From Oscillospiraceae bacterium (lineage in GTDB: Bacteria; Bacillota; Clostridia; Oscillospirales; Ruminococcaceae): a stretch of 14,975 nt of DNA. Positions 6,926-14,045 of the stretch are shown one piece after another (position 1 is the stretch's first letter; every line of letters begins with the position of its first letter). Location: the NCBI GenBank assembly GCA_020024235.1, contig JAHHUA010000026.1:1-14975 (forward strand), in the 5' to 3' direction. Both the position numbers and the translations under genes were made by a program. The notes beneath the pieces are model-generated. The model searched no databases. It was not told the DNA's origin and saw only the letters and a program-made list of their open reading frames with translations.

Positions 6926-9622
6926 TTAATCTTCACGGTATTCTTCTACAATATAAGCTTCAAAGAAATCTCCTTCTTTAATGTCCTTATATTTTTCCAA
7001 AGTCATACCACATTCATAACCGCTTGCAACTTCCTTAACATCGTCCTTAAATCTTTTTAGACTGGAAAGCTTGTCATCGGCAATAATAATACCATCTCTT
7101 ACAACTCTGATATTTGCATTTCTTGCAATCTTGCCCTCGGTTACATAACAACCTGCAACAGTACCTACATTTGTAATTTTATAAACTGTTCTTACTTCTG
7201 CTCTGCCCAAATCAACATCTCTGTATTTAGGAGAAAGCATACCTTTCATAGCGGATTCTATTTCGTCAATAGCATCGTAAATAATTCTGTAAAGGCGAAT
7301 ATCGACATTATCATGTTCCGCATTTTCCTTTGCAATAGGGTCAGGTCTTACATTAAATCCTACAATAATAGCGTTGGACGCATTTGCAAGCATAACATCG
7401 GATTCTGTAACTGCACCTACTGCACCGTGAATTACTCTTACTCTTACTTCCTCATTTGAAAGTTTTTCCAAAGACTGCTTTACAGCTTCTACGGAACCTT
7501 GAACATCTGCCTTAACAATGACAGGAAGTTCTTTCATATCGCCTTCGGAAATGTGGTCAAAGAGATTATCCAAAGTAACTTTCTGATAAGATTTAAATTG
7601 TTCTTCCTTAGCTTCGTGAATTCTCTTGTCAACAAGTTCCTTAGCCAGTCTTTCATCTTCAACACCGTTAAATGTATCACCTGCATTGGGAACATTATCA
7701 AGACCTGTGATGCTTACAGGTGTGGAAGGTCCTGCCTCCTGGATTCTTCTTCCTTTGTCGTCAAGCATTACACGCACTTTACCCAAGGCAGTACCTGCAA
7801 TAATAGTATCACCTACACGGAGAGTACCTGTCTGAACCAAAACAGTTGCAACAGGACCTCTTCCTTTATCAAGGTTTGCTTCAATAACAGCACCCTTTGC
7901 CATTCTGTCGGGGTTTGCTTTAAGTTCTTTAATATCTGCAACAAGCTGTACAGTTTCCAAAAGCTGGTCGAGATTTATACCCTGTTTTGCAGAAATAGGA
8001 ACACAAATTGTATCTCCGCCCCATTCTTCTGGAACAAGCCCATACTCTGTAAGTTCCTGTTTCACTTTTTCCGGGTTTGCTGTAGGTTTATCAATCTTAT
8101 TAATAGCCACTATAATATCAATATTAGCTGCTTTAGCATGGTTAATAGCTTCAACAGTCTGAGGCATAATACCGTCATCAGCTGCAACCACAAGAATTGC
8201 AATATCAGTAACCTGAGCACCTCTTGCACGCATTGATGTAAATGCAGCGTGTCCGGGAGTGTCAAGGAATGTGATTTTCTTGCCGTTTACTTCTGTTTGA
8301 TAAGCACCGATATGCTGTGTAATACCACCGGCTTCTCCTGATGTTACACTGGTTTTTCTGATAGCGTCCAAAAGTGAGGTTTTACCATGGTCAACGTGTC
8401 CCATAACAACAACAATTGGGCTTCTTGGCTGAAGATTTGTATCTTCGATTTCATCGTCCACAAAAAGTCTTTCCTCAATTGTAACCACAACTTCAGGGGA
8501 AACTTTAGCACCGATTTCCATAGCTACCAAAGCTGCAGTATCATAATCTATAACTTCACTTATAGAAGCCATTATGCCAAGTCCCATAAGTTTTTTGATA
8601 ATTTCGCTGGACTGAATTTTAAGTCTTGATGCCAAATCACCTACGGAAATTTCTTCGGGAATTGTAATTTCAAGCTTTTGTCTTCTCTGTCTTTCAAGTT
8701 CCAGTTTTCTCAGCTTTTCAGCCTCTTTCTCATTTTTAGAGAGCATTGGTTTGCCTTTTCTTGCAGAACGCTGTGTAATTTTCTGTTTTTTTACATAATC
8801 GTTCTTTGTATTCATTGCAGGAGCAATTTGTTCATATCTTTCGTTGTATTTATCAAGATCTACATTGGCAGCTCTTAAATCAACTATTTTTGTTTCACTG
8901 GTATCAACATTTGGATTGGTTTTTCTTGGCATATTGGCAGGGTGTACGGTTTTCTTTTTCTTTTCTTCTCCGCCGAATTTTCTTTCATTGCCGAATTTAT
9001 CAAATTTATCGTATTTGTCCCCTTTGTCAAATCTGTCCTTGCCAAAGTCCTTGTTAAATGGTTTATCGCCTTTGTCAAATTTGTTAAATCCGCCTTGTTT
9101 ATCCTTGTTAAAAGGCTTATCCCCTCTGTTTTGACCACTGAATTTATTATCTCTGCCATCTTTGTTAAAGTCTTTATTAAATGATTTTTCGCCCTTATTT
9201 TCTTTGTTAAAACCACCTTGTTTATCCTTGTTAAAAGGCTTGTCGCCTTGAGATTTCGGTGATGGTTTATCAAATTTCTGTTCTGTTTTAGGCTGGGATA
9301 TTTGTTCTGTCTTAACTTCTGTCTTTTCTGTTTTTGGCTTTGATTCTGTCTTTGGTTTCTTTTCTGCTGTTTTTTCGGTTTTAACCGGTTTATCTATATT
9401 TTTTGCTGTTTTTCCTTCACCCATGGCAAAATACTCCTCAAAATTTTCTACCTGTGTTTTTTTAGTAAAATGTTCAAACACAAGATTAAGTTCTTCTTCT
9501 TCTAAAGCTGTCATATGTTTTTTCGGTTGAGTAGGAAAATGTTCTGCCAAAAAGTCAATAATGTCTTTATTAGAAACTTTCAAATCCTTTGCAACCTCAT
9601 GAACACGGTATTTATCTATCAT
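6926..9622 (-). CDS. infB: Translation initiation factor IF-2
   Basis: This 898-aa GTPase brings fMet-tRNA to the 30S subunit and promotes subunit joining. An IF2 N-terminal helical domain (about 1-52, MIDKYRVHEVAKDLKVSNKD) is followed by a charged linker (about 70-225). The linker has Lys/Thr/Glu-rich and then Phe-Asn-Lys-Asp/Gly repeats. A second IF2-N domain (about 318-375) comes next. The G domain has GHVDHGKT (408-415), GGITQHIGAY (432-441), DTPGH (454-458), NKID (508-511) and SAK (544-546). C-terminal domains including the fMet-tRNA-binding C2 follow to residue 898. The ATG at 9622 has SD AGGAGG 9 nt upstream. It starts 46 nt after ylxQ. The G domain and C-terminus are standard; the linker's long exact repeat and the strong internal ATG at codon 67 are unusual. 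Confidence 0.98.
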   Translation of the reverse strand: MIDKYRVHEVAKDLKVSNKDIIDFLAEHFPTQPKKHMTALEEEELNLVFEHFTKKTQVENFEEYFAMGEGKTAKNIDKPVKTEKTAEKKPKTESKPKTEKTEVKTEQISQPKTEQKFDKPSPKSQGDKPFNKDKQGGFNKENKGEKSFNKDFNKDGRDNKFSGQNRGDKPFNKDKQGGFNKFDKGDKPFNKDFGKDRFDKGDKYDKFDKFGNERKFGGEEKKKKTVHPANMPRKTNPNVDTSETKIVDLRAANVDLDKYNERYEQIAPAMNTKNDYVKKQKITQRSARKGKPMLSKNEKEAEKLRKLELERQRRQKLEITIPEEISVGDLASRLKIQSSEIIKKLMGLGIMASISEVIDYDTAALVAMEIGAKVSPEVVVTIEERLFVDDEIEDTNLQPRSPIVVVMGHVDHGKTSLLDAIRKTSVTSGEAGGITQHIGAYQTEVNGKKITFLDTPGHAAFTSMRARGAQVTDIAILVVAADDGIMPQTVEAINHAKAANIDIIVAINKIDKPTANPEKVKQELTEYGLVPEEWGGDTICVPISAKQGINLDQLLETVQLVADIKELKANPDRMAKGAVIEANLDKGRGPVATVLVQTGTLRVGDTIIAGTALGKVRVMLDDKGRRIQEAGPSTPVSITGLDNVPNAGDTFNGVEDERLAKELVDKRIHEAKEEQFKSYQKVTLDNLFDHISEGDMKELPVIVKADVQGSVEAVKQSLEKLSNEEVRVRVIHGAVGAVTESDVMLANASNAIIVGFNVRPDPIAKENAEHDNVDIRLYRIIYDAIDEIESAMKGMLSPKYRDVDLGRAEVRTVYKITNVGTVAGCYVTEGKIARNANIRVVRDGIIIADDKLSSLKRFKDDVKEVASGYECGMTLEKYKDIKEGDFFEAYIVEEYRED
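8948..9274 (-). repeat. Tandem FNKD/GDKPFNKD repeat region inside infB (linker residues 117-225)
   Basis: The 15-residue block GDKPFNKDKQGGFNK occurs exactly twice, at residues 126-140 (9203-9247) and 167-181 (9080-9124), a period of 41 residues (123 nt). A third partial copy, GDKPFNKD, starts at 185, and a diverged one, GEKSFNKD, at 144. At DNA level the two full copies match at 41 of 45 positions, and all four differences are silent. The composition (Lys, Asp, Asn, Gly, Phe) suggests a disordered, flexible linker that evolves by repeat expansion. Stop codons are rare in this stretch in several frames, which explains the many spurious open frames here. Confidence 0.9.
9422..9439 (-). promoter_or_regulatory. 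Candidate internal ribosome binding site and start in infB (codon 67)
   Basis: GAGGAG (9439-9434) lies 9 nt before the in-frame ATG of codon 67 (9424-9422). Initiation here would give an IF2 of 832 aa lacking the first N-terminal domain but keeping linker, second IF2-N, G and C-terminal domains. Tandem translation producing long and short IF2 forms is established in E. coli and B. subtilis. Its use here is an inference from SD quality and spacing. Confidence 0.5.
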
Positions 9623-9668
9623 TTATGTCAGCCTCCTTTGTCGCTGGTATCTTTAATTAACATATTTG

Positions 9669-10019
9669 TTAAAGAGCTGATTTTTCCAATATACAGGCAA
9701 GCCCATTATCGGATATTCCTAATATGCCGGTGGGTTTAGAGCCCAAAGCCCAGCCTATTTCCTCCATTGAAAAATGAATCTCTTTTACGGGGATATTATA
9801 TTTTTCTGCGGATTTTTTTATTTTAGCCCTATTTTTCTCGGAAAGTTCATTTGAAAGCATAACTATAACAATTTTCTTTTTTATTATAGCTTCTTCAACA
9901 GGGTCATAACCCGCTATAAGTTTGCCTGCTTTTTTGCTTATACCCAGCATGGATAAAAATTTATTCTTTTCCAGCCAGCTCACCTTCCAGTCTGTCATAT
10001 ATTTCATCGGATATTTCAC
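9669..10019 (-). CDS. ylxQ: YlxQ, L7Ae/L30e-family RNA-binding protein
   Basis: This small protein belongs to the L7Ae/L30e/S12e fold family, whose bacterial members bind kink-turn RNA. YlxQ's precise cellular job is unsettled. The conserved core starts at FLSMLGISKKAGKLIAG, followed by DPVEEAIIKKK, VIVMLSNELSEKNRAKI and GILGISDNGLA. The location between rnpM and infB is diagnostic. The start is uncertain. The coordinates give the longest form, 116 aa from a GTG at 10019 with GGAGAG 11 nt upstream, overlapping rnpM by 59 nt. In-frame alternatives are ATG 9998 (no SD), GTG 9983 (SD-like AAG abuts it) and a CTG at 9974 placed 5 nt after GGTGA. ATG 9950 would cut into the conserved core. The frame before about 9980 looks like the shadow of rnpM, so the native protein is probably about 100 aa. 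Confidence 0.87.
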   Translation of the reverse strand: MKYPMKYMTDWKVSWLEKNKFLSMLGISKKAGKLIAGYDPVEEAIIKKKIVIVMLSNELSEKNRAKIKKSAEKYNIPVKEIHFSMEEIGWALGSKPTGILGISDNGLACILEKSAL

Positions 10020-10230
10020 ATGAAAATGTTCTCTCCAATTTTCTTGTTTTTCTTGCTTTTTTAAGGCATTCTCCGTTATGGCAAATATATGCTCCTCTGC
10101 CGTTTTTTCTGCCTGTGAGATCTACAGAAATCTCCCCTTCGGGACTTTTTACAATTCTCACCAGTTCTTTTTTCGGCTTATGTTCCGCACAGCCTATGCA
10201 CATACGCAATGGTATTTTCTTTTCTGGCAT
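9961..10230 (-). CDS. rnpM: RnpM (YlxR), RNase P modulator
   Basis: This 89-aa protein of the YlxR family was recently described in B. subtilis as a modulator that binds the RNase P RNA. Signatures are IPLRMCIGC (6-14), KKELVRIVKSPEGEISVDLTG (20-40, shown by its ends KKELVRIV and DLTG), GRKNGRGAYIC (40-50) and ECLKKA (54-59). Cysteines at 11, 14, 50 and 55 are in the positions usual for the family. The ATG at 10230 has GGAG 12 nt upstream, a long spacing, and that SD is made of the last codons of nusA. The gap to nusA is 9 nt. Its 3' end overlaps the start of ylxQ, implying coupled translation. Confidence 0.94.
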   Translation of the reverse strand: MPEKKIPLRMCIGCAEHKPKKELVRIVKSPEGEISVDLTGRKNGRGAYICHNGECLKKARKTRKLERTFSCEISDEIYDRLEGELAGKE

Positions 10231-10239
10231 TTTTTTATA

Positions 10240-11307
10240 TTACTCCTTGTCCTCGCCGTAAAAACCGCTTTCAGGTCTGATGTCAATTTTCCAGCCTGTA
10301 AGTCTGGCAGCAAGTCTGGCATTTTGACCCTTGTTTCCGATAGCCAGTGAAAGCTGATTATCAGGAACAGTAACCTTGCAGCTTTTTGCTTCTTCATCTT
10401 CTATTTCCACACTGATAACATTTACCGGGGATAAAGCTGCTGCTACAAATTCCTTTGGATCATCGGAATATTTAACAACATCTATTTTTTCTCCCCCCAG
10501 TTCCTCCACAATGCCTGCAACTCTTATTCCCTTAGCACCTATACATGAACCTACTGCATCTACATTGGGGTCTTTTGACCAAACTGAAATTTTTGTTCTT
10601 TTTCCGGCTTCTCTGGCAATGGATTTAATTTCCACAGTTCCGTCATATATTTCAGGAACCTGCATTTCAAATAACCTTTTTACAAGTCCCGGATGAGAAC
10701 GGGATATAATCATTCTGGGGCCTCTTTCGGTGTTGGATACTTCGGAAAGATAAACTTTTATTTTGGTATCTTCCTTATATTCTTCTCCCGGGATTTGTTC
10801 AGCCTTTGTGAGGATTGTTTCTGTGTTGCCCATCTCAACGGTGATATTGCCTTTTCTGGGGTCAATTCTGACTATATTAACAGTTACTATATCATGTTCT
10901 TTACTTTGATAAGCTTCATAAAGATGCTGTTCTTCAGCTTCTCTTATGCCCTGTCTAATAACGTGTTTAGCTGTCTGAGCGGCAATTCTTCCCACTTCTT
11001 TGGTTTCCAAAGGTACTTCCACCAAATCTCCAATCATAGCATTGGGATTGTATTTTTGGGCATCAGCCAAAAGTATTTCATAAGGTTCCTTTACTTCTTC
11101 GGAAACCAGTTTTCTTACTGCTACATAAAATCTCTTTTTATCCGGGTCAATTTCCACAATGTTGTCATCATATCCGCCCATATCACGCTTTACAGCAATT
11201 ACTACGGCAGCCTTAATTTTTTCAATAAGATATTCAAGTTCTATTTCTTTTTCTGCAGCCAGCATTTCAAGTGCTTTAAATATTTCTGCATTTGCATTTA
11301 CAGCCAT
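10240..11307 (-). CDS. nusA: Transcription termination/antitermination factor NusA
   Basis: This 355-aa RNA polymerase-associated factor promotes pausing, intrinsic termination and coupling. Domains in order are the RNAP-binding N-terminal domain (about 1-125), S1 (about 130-195), KH1 (around GAKG, 257-260) and KH2 (around GNKG, 324-327, with NKGQNARLAARLTGWKIDIR). It stops soon after KH2, as is usual in Firmicutes, without the C-terminal acidic repeats of proteobacterial NusA. The open frame extends to 11340, but that would overlap rimP. GGAGG lies 11 nt before the ATG at 11307, which falls one base after the rimP stop, and the protein then begins MAVNANAEIFKALE as in homologues. ATG 11316 is too close to the SD. 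NusA may feed back on its own operon through the leader hairpin. Confidence 0.96.
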   Translation of the reverse strand: MAVNANAEIFKALEMLAAEKEIELEYLIEKIKAAVVIAVKRDMGGYDDNIVEIDPDKKRFYVAVRKLVSEEVKEPYEILLADAQKYNPNAMIGDLVEVPLETKEVGRIAAQTAKHVIRQGIREAEEQHLYEAYQSKEHDIVTVNIVRIDPRKGNITVEMGNTETILTKAEQIPGEEYKEDTKIKVYLSEVSNTERGPRMIISRSHPGLVKRLFEMQVPEIYDGTVEIKSIAREAGKRTKISVWSKDPNVDAVGSCIGAKGIRVAGIVEELGGEKIDVVKYSDDPKEFVAAALSPVNVISVEIEDEEAKSCKVTVPDNQLSLAIGNKGQNARLAARLTGWKIDIRPESGFYGEDKE

Positions 11308-11308
11308 T

Positions 11309-11797
11309 TTAGTCATTACCTCCGTCCAAATAATTGTCATATATTCTTACAAACGCTGTTTCGTTTTTCTCAAAAACCTCATTTTTACCGCCTGATTCAA
11401 CAGTTATCTTTCCGTTTTCATAAGCTTTAAGAATACCTGTAAATTCTCTTTGACCATCTCTTGGTCTTATAAGCTTTATTAAAACTTCCTCACCCACACA
11501 AGCCTTAAAATGCCATTCTTTGGAAAGTTCTCTCTCGGTTCCCGGAGAAGATACTTCTAAATAATAGCTTTGGCTTATAGGGTCGGCTTCATCTAACATG
11601 GGATCAATTCTTCTGCTGAAATTCTCACAGTCGTCAATGGAAACTCCCCCGTCTTTGTCAATAAAGTAGCGCAAAAACCAAAGGCTGCCTTCCTTTTCAA
11701 ATCTGACATCCCAAAGGAAAAGACCAAGTTCATCCAAAACAGGTTTTGCAATTTCCGCACAAATATCACAGGTATTTTGCTTTTTGCCATTTACCAT
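11309..11797 (-). CDS. rimP: Ribosome maturation factor RimP
   Basis: This 162-aa cytoplasmic protein binds free 30S subunits and aids assembly of the central pseudoknot and head region. The hallmark motif YYLEVSSPGTERELSKEWHF (78-97) is present, after an N-terminal alpha/beta domain with LDELGLFLWDVRF (21-33) and FIDKDGGVSIDDCENFSR (45-62). A C-terminal SH3-like barrel (about 98-158) contains GEEVLIKL and FTGILKAYENGKITVE. The ATG at 11797 has SD AAGGAG about 8 nt upstream. It is the first gene after the promoter at 11893-11921, with an untranslated leader of about 90 nt, and its stop is one base from the nusA start. Confidence 0.96.
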   Translation of the reverse strand: MVNGKKQNTCDICAEIAKPVLDELGLFLWDVRFEKEGSLWFLRYFIDKDGGVSIDDCENFSRRIDPMLDEADPISQSYYLEVSSPGTERELSKEWHFKACVGEEVLIKLIRPRDGQREFTGILKAYENGKITVESGGKNEVFEKNETAFVRIYDNYLDGGND

Positions 11798-11838
11798 TAT
11801 TGTTTCTCCTTATTTTAAAAATTATCGCTAATATAAAC

Positions 11839-11866
11839 GAAAGACCGGGAGTAAACCCAGTCTTTC
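11839..11866 (-). promoter_or_regulatory. Stem-loop in the rimP-nusA-infB operon leader (possible attenuator)
   Basis: On the transcribed strand GAAAGACTGGG (11866-11856) pairs with CCCGGTCTTTC (11849-11839). This gives an 11-bp stem with one G-U pair and a 6-nt loop. It lies about 20 nt after the predicted transcription start and about 41 nt before the rimP ATG. It is the only strong hairpin in the gap. The sequence after it (GTTTATATTAG) is U-rich but interrupted, so it is at best a weak intrinsic terminator. Because it is downstream of the promoter it belongs to the rimP leader, not the recG 3' end. Feedback by NusA is known for this operon in E. coli; a similar role here is an inference. 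Confidence 0.6.
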
Positions 11867-11892
11867 ATGCAGTCCTTTATACTTTCAACGAA

Positions 11893-11921
11893 ATTATATC
11901 ACATATCAGACACAAAATCAA
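11893..11921 (-). promoter_or_regulatory. Extended -10 sigma-A promoter for the rimP-nusA-infB operon
   Basis: TTGATT (11921-11916), a 17-nt spacer and a perfect TATAAT (11898-11893) preceded by TGA (extended -10) form the best promoter in the window. Transcription should begin near 11886. It lies in the 187-nt recG-rimP gap, making rimP the first gene of a long operon that may run to lepA. A second TATAAT-like box (around 11936-11941) has no matching -35. Confidence 0.85.
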
Positions 11922-11984
11922 TAGTTTTTAGCTTATTATATTAAAATAAATCCTTTGTTTTTATGGTTTTTTCAGTGTTTTTTA

Positions 11985-14030
11985 TTAATTAGGGGCATAT
12001 CCTACAGCTGCAAACATGGATTTCATCTTACTGTTTAAATATCTGTTTTCAAAACTTTGCAAATCAGGGTCTAATGAAAGAATTTCTTCTGCTTCCTTTC
12101 TGGCTTCCTGTAAAACATCAAAATCCCCTGTTAAACTGGCAATTTTAAATTCCGGCAGCCCATGTTGACGATTTCCGAAAAAATCCCCGGCACCTCTGAG
12201 TTTTAAATCTTCCTCTGCCACATCAAAGCCGCTGTTTGTATCACAAAGAACCTTGAGCCTTCTTTGAGTTTCGGGATTTTTACTGTCACTGACCAATATA
12301 CACCAGCTTTCATCATTTCCTCTGCCAACCCGTCCCCGGAGCTGATGCAGCTGACTTAATCCGAAGCGCTCTGCGTTTTCAATCATCATAACAATGGCAT
12401 TTGGCACATCAACACCCACTTCTATAACAGTGGTAGAAACCAAAAGCTGTATTTTTCCCGTTTTAAACTGTTCCATAATTTTATCTTTTTCCCAAGCCTT
12501 CATTTTGCCGTGTATTATACCGACACTGTAGTCCGCAAATTGCCTTTTAGCTATTTCGCCGGCATATTCCACTGCGGATTTAAGGGAATGTTCCTCTCCT
12601 GTGTTTTCAATAAGAGGACATACTATATAAGCCTGATTTCCCATATCCAGTTTTGATTTTATAAAGTTAAAAGCCCTTTGTCTTTTTCCGCTGTCTATTT
12701 TCAAGGTTTCCACAGGTTTTCTTCCCTTTGGCATTTGTGTTATGCGGGAAACCTGCAAATCACCGTATACAATCAGTGCCAGTGTTCTGGGAATAGGCGT
12801 TGCAGACATTACTAATGTATGAGTACAAACTCCTTTTTGAGCAAGGTTTGTTCTTTGAGCCACACCAAAACGGTGCTGTTCATCAGTTATAACCAATGCT
12901 AAATTTTTAAATTCCACATCTTCCGTCAAAATTGCATGAGTTCCTACACAGACATGAGCTGTACCCTTTGCTAAAGCTTCTTTTATTTCTTTTTTATCTT
13001 TTGCTTTCATGGAACCTGTCAAAATTGATACCTTAACCCCCAGCTTTCCCAAGGTTTCTTTTATATTTTCGTAATGCTGAACTGCCAGTATTTCCGTAGG
13101 TGCCATCATGGCAGACTGTTTTCCGTTTAAAAAAGCAAAATACATTGCAGCAGCTGCTACCATGGTTTTTCCGCAGCCCACATCTCCCTGTACCAATCGG
13201 TTCATGGCATTTCCGCTTGTCATATCCAAAATAATTTCATCTATTGCTGAAAGCTGTCCTTCAGTCAGTTTATAGGGCAGAATATTATAAAATTCCTCAA
13301 GAGATTTCGCTTCCAGTTTTTCGGTTTTCCGCTTTTCATCGGAGCTTCCCACTTTTAATAAACCCAAAGACAAAATCAGCAATTCCTCAAAAACCAGTCT
13401 TCTTCTGGCAATTTTCAAAGCGGTTTCATCATCGGGATTGTGTATTTCTCTCACGGCATATTCTATTTCACATAATTTATGTTTTTGACGCACCGAAGGC
13501 GGCAAAGCATCGGCGGCATTTTCCAGCGCAGAGTCCAAAGCGGCTTTTACGGCTAGATTTATCATTTTGGAGGTAAGTCCTGCTGTAAGTGAATAAACCG
13601 GAATCATACCGTAAAAATCCCCCCTACCTAAAATCATAGGTGCAGACATTTCTTTTCTGAGAAAATTCCCGTTTACTCTGCCGTAAAAAAGATACTCAGA
13701 TCCTTCTTCCAGAGATTCAACAGTATATTTTGCATTAAAAAATGTAATTATAACAGTGGCAGTTTCATCAAAGGCTTTTACTTTAAAAATACTCATACCT
13801 TTTCTTATGTGCTGTTCTGCTCCTACACTTGCTATGGTAAGACGCAGTACTGCCGTTTCACCGGGTACAACTTCCGCAGCTTTTATGGACTTAGTTGCGT
13901 TTATATAGTTTCTTGGATAGTAATGCAGCAAATCTCCTACAGTGTTTATACCTATTTTATTATAGAGTTTTGCTCTTTTTTCTCCCACACCTTTAATAAA
14001 CTGTATATCCGCACTTAATTTTGCCGCCAA
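11985..14030 (-). CDS. recG: ATP-dependent DNA helicase RecG
   Basis: This 681-aa SF2 helicase remodels stalled replication forks and Holliday junctions. The N-terminal part includes an IKGVGEKRAKLY helix-hairpin (12-23) and the OB-fold wedge domain (about 55-145). Helicase motifs are Q-like LTEGQLSAIDEI (255-266), I GDVGCGKT (282-289), Ia MAPTEILAVQHY (309-320), GTHAIL (363-368), II DEQH (383-386), III SATPIPRT (409-416), V TTVIEVGVDVPNA (533-545) and VI QLRGRVGRG (563-571). A TRG-type segment LRGAGDFFGNRQHG (611-624) couples ATPase and translocation. The start is TTG at 14030: an in-frame TAA immediately precedes it and SD AGAGGTGG is 7 nt upstream. ispE ends 15 nt upstream. No clear terminator follows the gene. 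Confidence 0.97.
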   Translation of the reverse strand: MAAKLSADIQFIKGVGEKRAKLYNKIGINTVGDLLHYYPRNYINATKSIKAAEVVPGETAVLRLTIASVGAEQHIRKGMSIFKVKAFDETATVIITFFNAKYTVESLEEGSEYLFYGRVNGNFLRKEMSAPMILGRGDFYGMIPVYSLTAGLTSKMINLAVKAALDSALENAADALPPSVRQKHKLCEIEYAVREIHNPDDETALKIARRRLVFEELLILSLGLLKVGSSDEKRKTEKLEAKSLEEFYNILPYKLTEGQLSAIDEIILDMTSGNAMNRLVQGDVGCGKTMVAAAAMYFAFLNGKQSAMMAPTEILAVQHYENIKETLGKLGVKVSILTGSMKAKDKKEIKEALAKGTAHVCVGTHAILTEDVEFKNLALVITDEQHRFGVAQRTNLAQKGVCTHTLVMSATPIPRTLALIVYGDLQVSRITQMPKGRKPVETLKIDSGKRQRAFNFIKSKLDMGNQAYIVCPLIENTGEEHSLKSAVEYAGEIAKRQFADYSVGIIHGKMKAWEKDKIMEQFKTGKIQLLVSTTVIEVGVDVPNAIVMMIENAERFGLSQLHQLRGRVGRGNDESWCILVSDSKNPETQRRLKVLCDTNSGFDVAEEDLKLRGAGDFFGNRQHGLPEFKIASLTGDFDVLQEARKEAEEILSLDPDLQSFENRYLNSKMKSMFAAVGYAPN

Positions 14031-14045
14031 TTATCATCCACCTCT
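14028..14045 (-). promoter_or_regulatory. Ribosome binding site that fixes the TTG start of recG
   Basis: AGAGGTGG (14045-14038) begins right after the ispE stop and is 7 nt from TTG (14030-14028). In-frame stops lie directly upstream, so no earlier start exists, and the next in-frame ATG (codon 79) is too far in. An out-of-frame ATG (14037) touches the SD and opens only 14 codons. Confidence 0.8.

Noticed and set aside
7499..8236. 245-codon plus-strand open frame opposite infB
   Set aside because: It is antisense to the conserved G domain of IF2, is Cys/Asn/Phe-rich without domain features, and has no SD. It is a codon-bias shadow.
9080..9247. Two near-identical 45-bp repeats as a possible CRISPR or mobile element trace
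   Set aside because: There are only two full copies, in frame inside a coding linker, with a period matching a protein repeat. No cas genes, transposase or terminal repeats are nearby.
8884..9273. 129-codon minus-strand frame inside infB, plus several plus-strand frames there
   Set aside because: The repeat linker lacks stops in several frames because of its biased composition. These are by-products of the repeats, not genes.
10693..11430. 245-codon plus-strand open frame opposite nusA and rimP
   Set aside because: It lies opposite two well-conserved genes, with Phe/Ser/Tyr-rich low-complexity composition typical of reverse-complemented AT-rich coding sequence.
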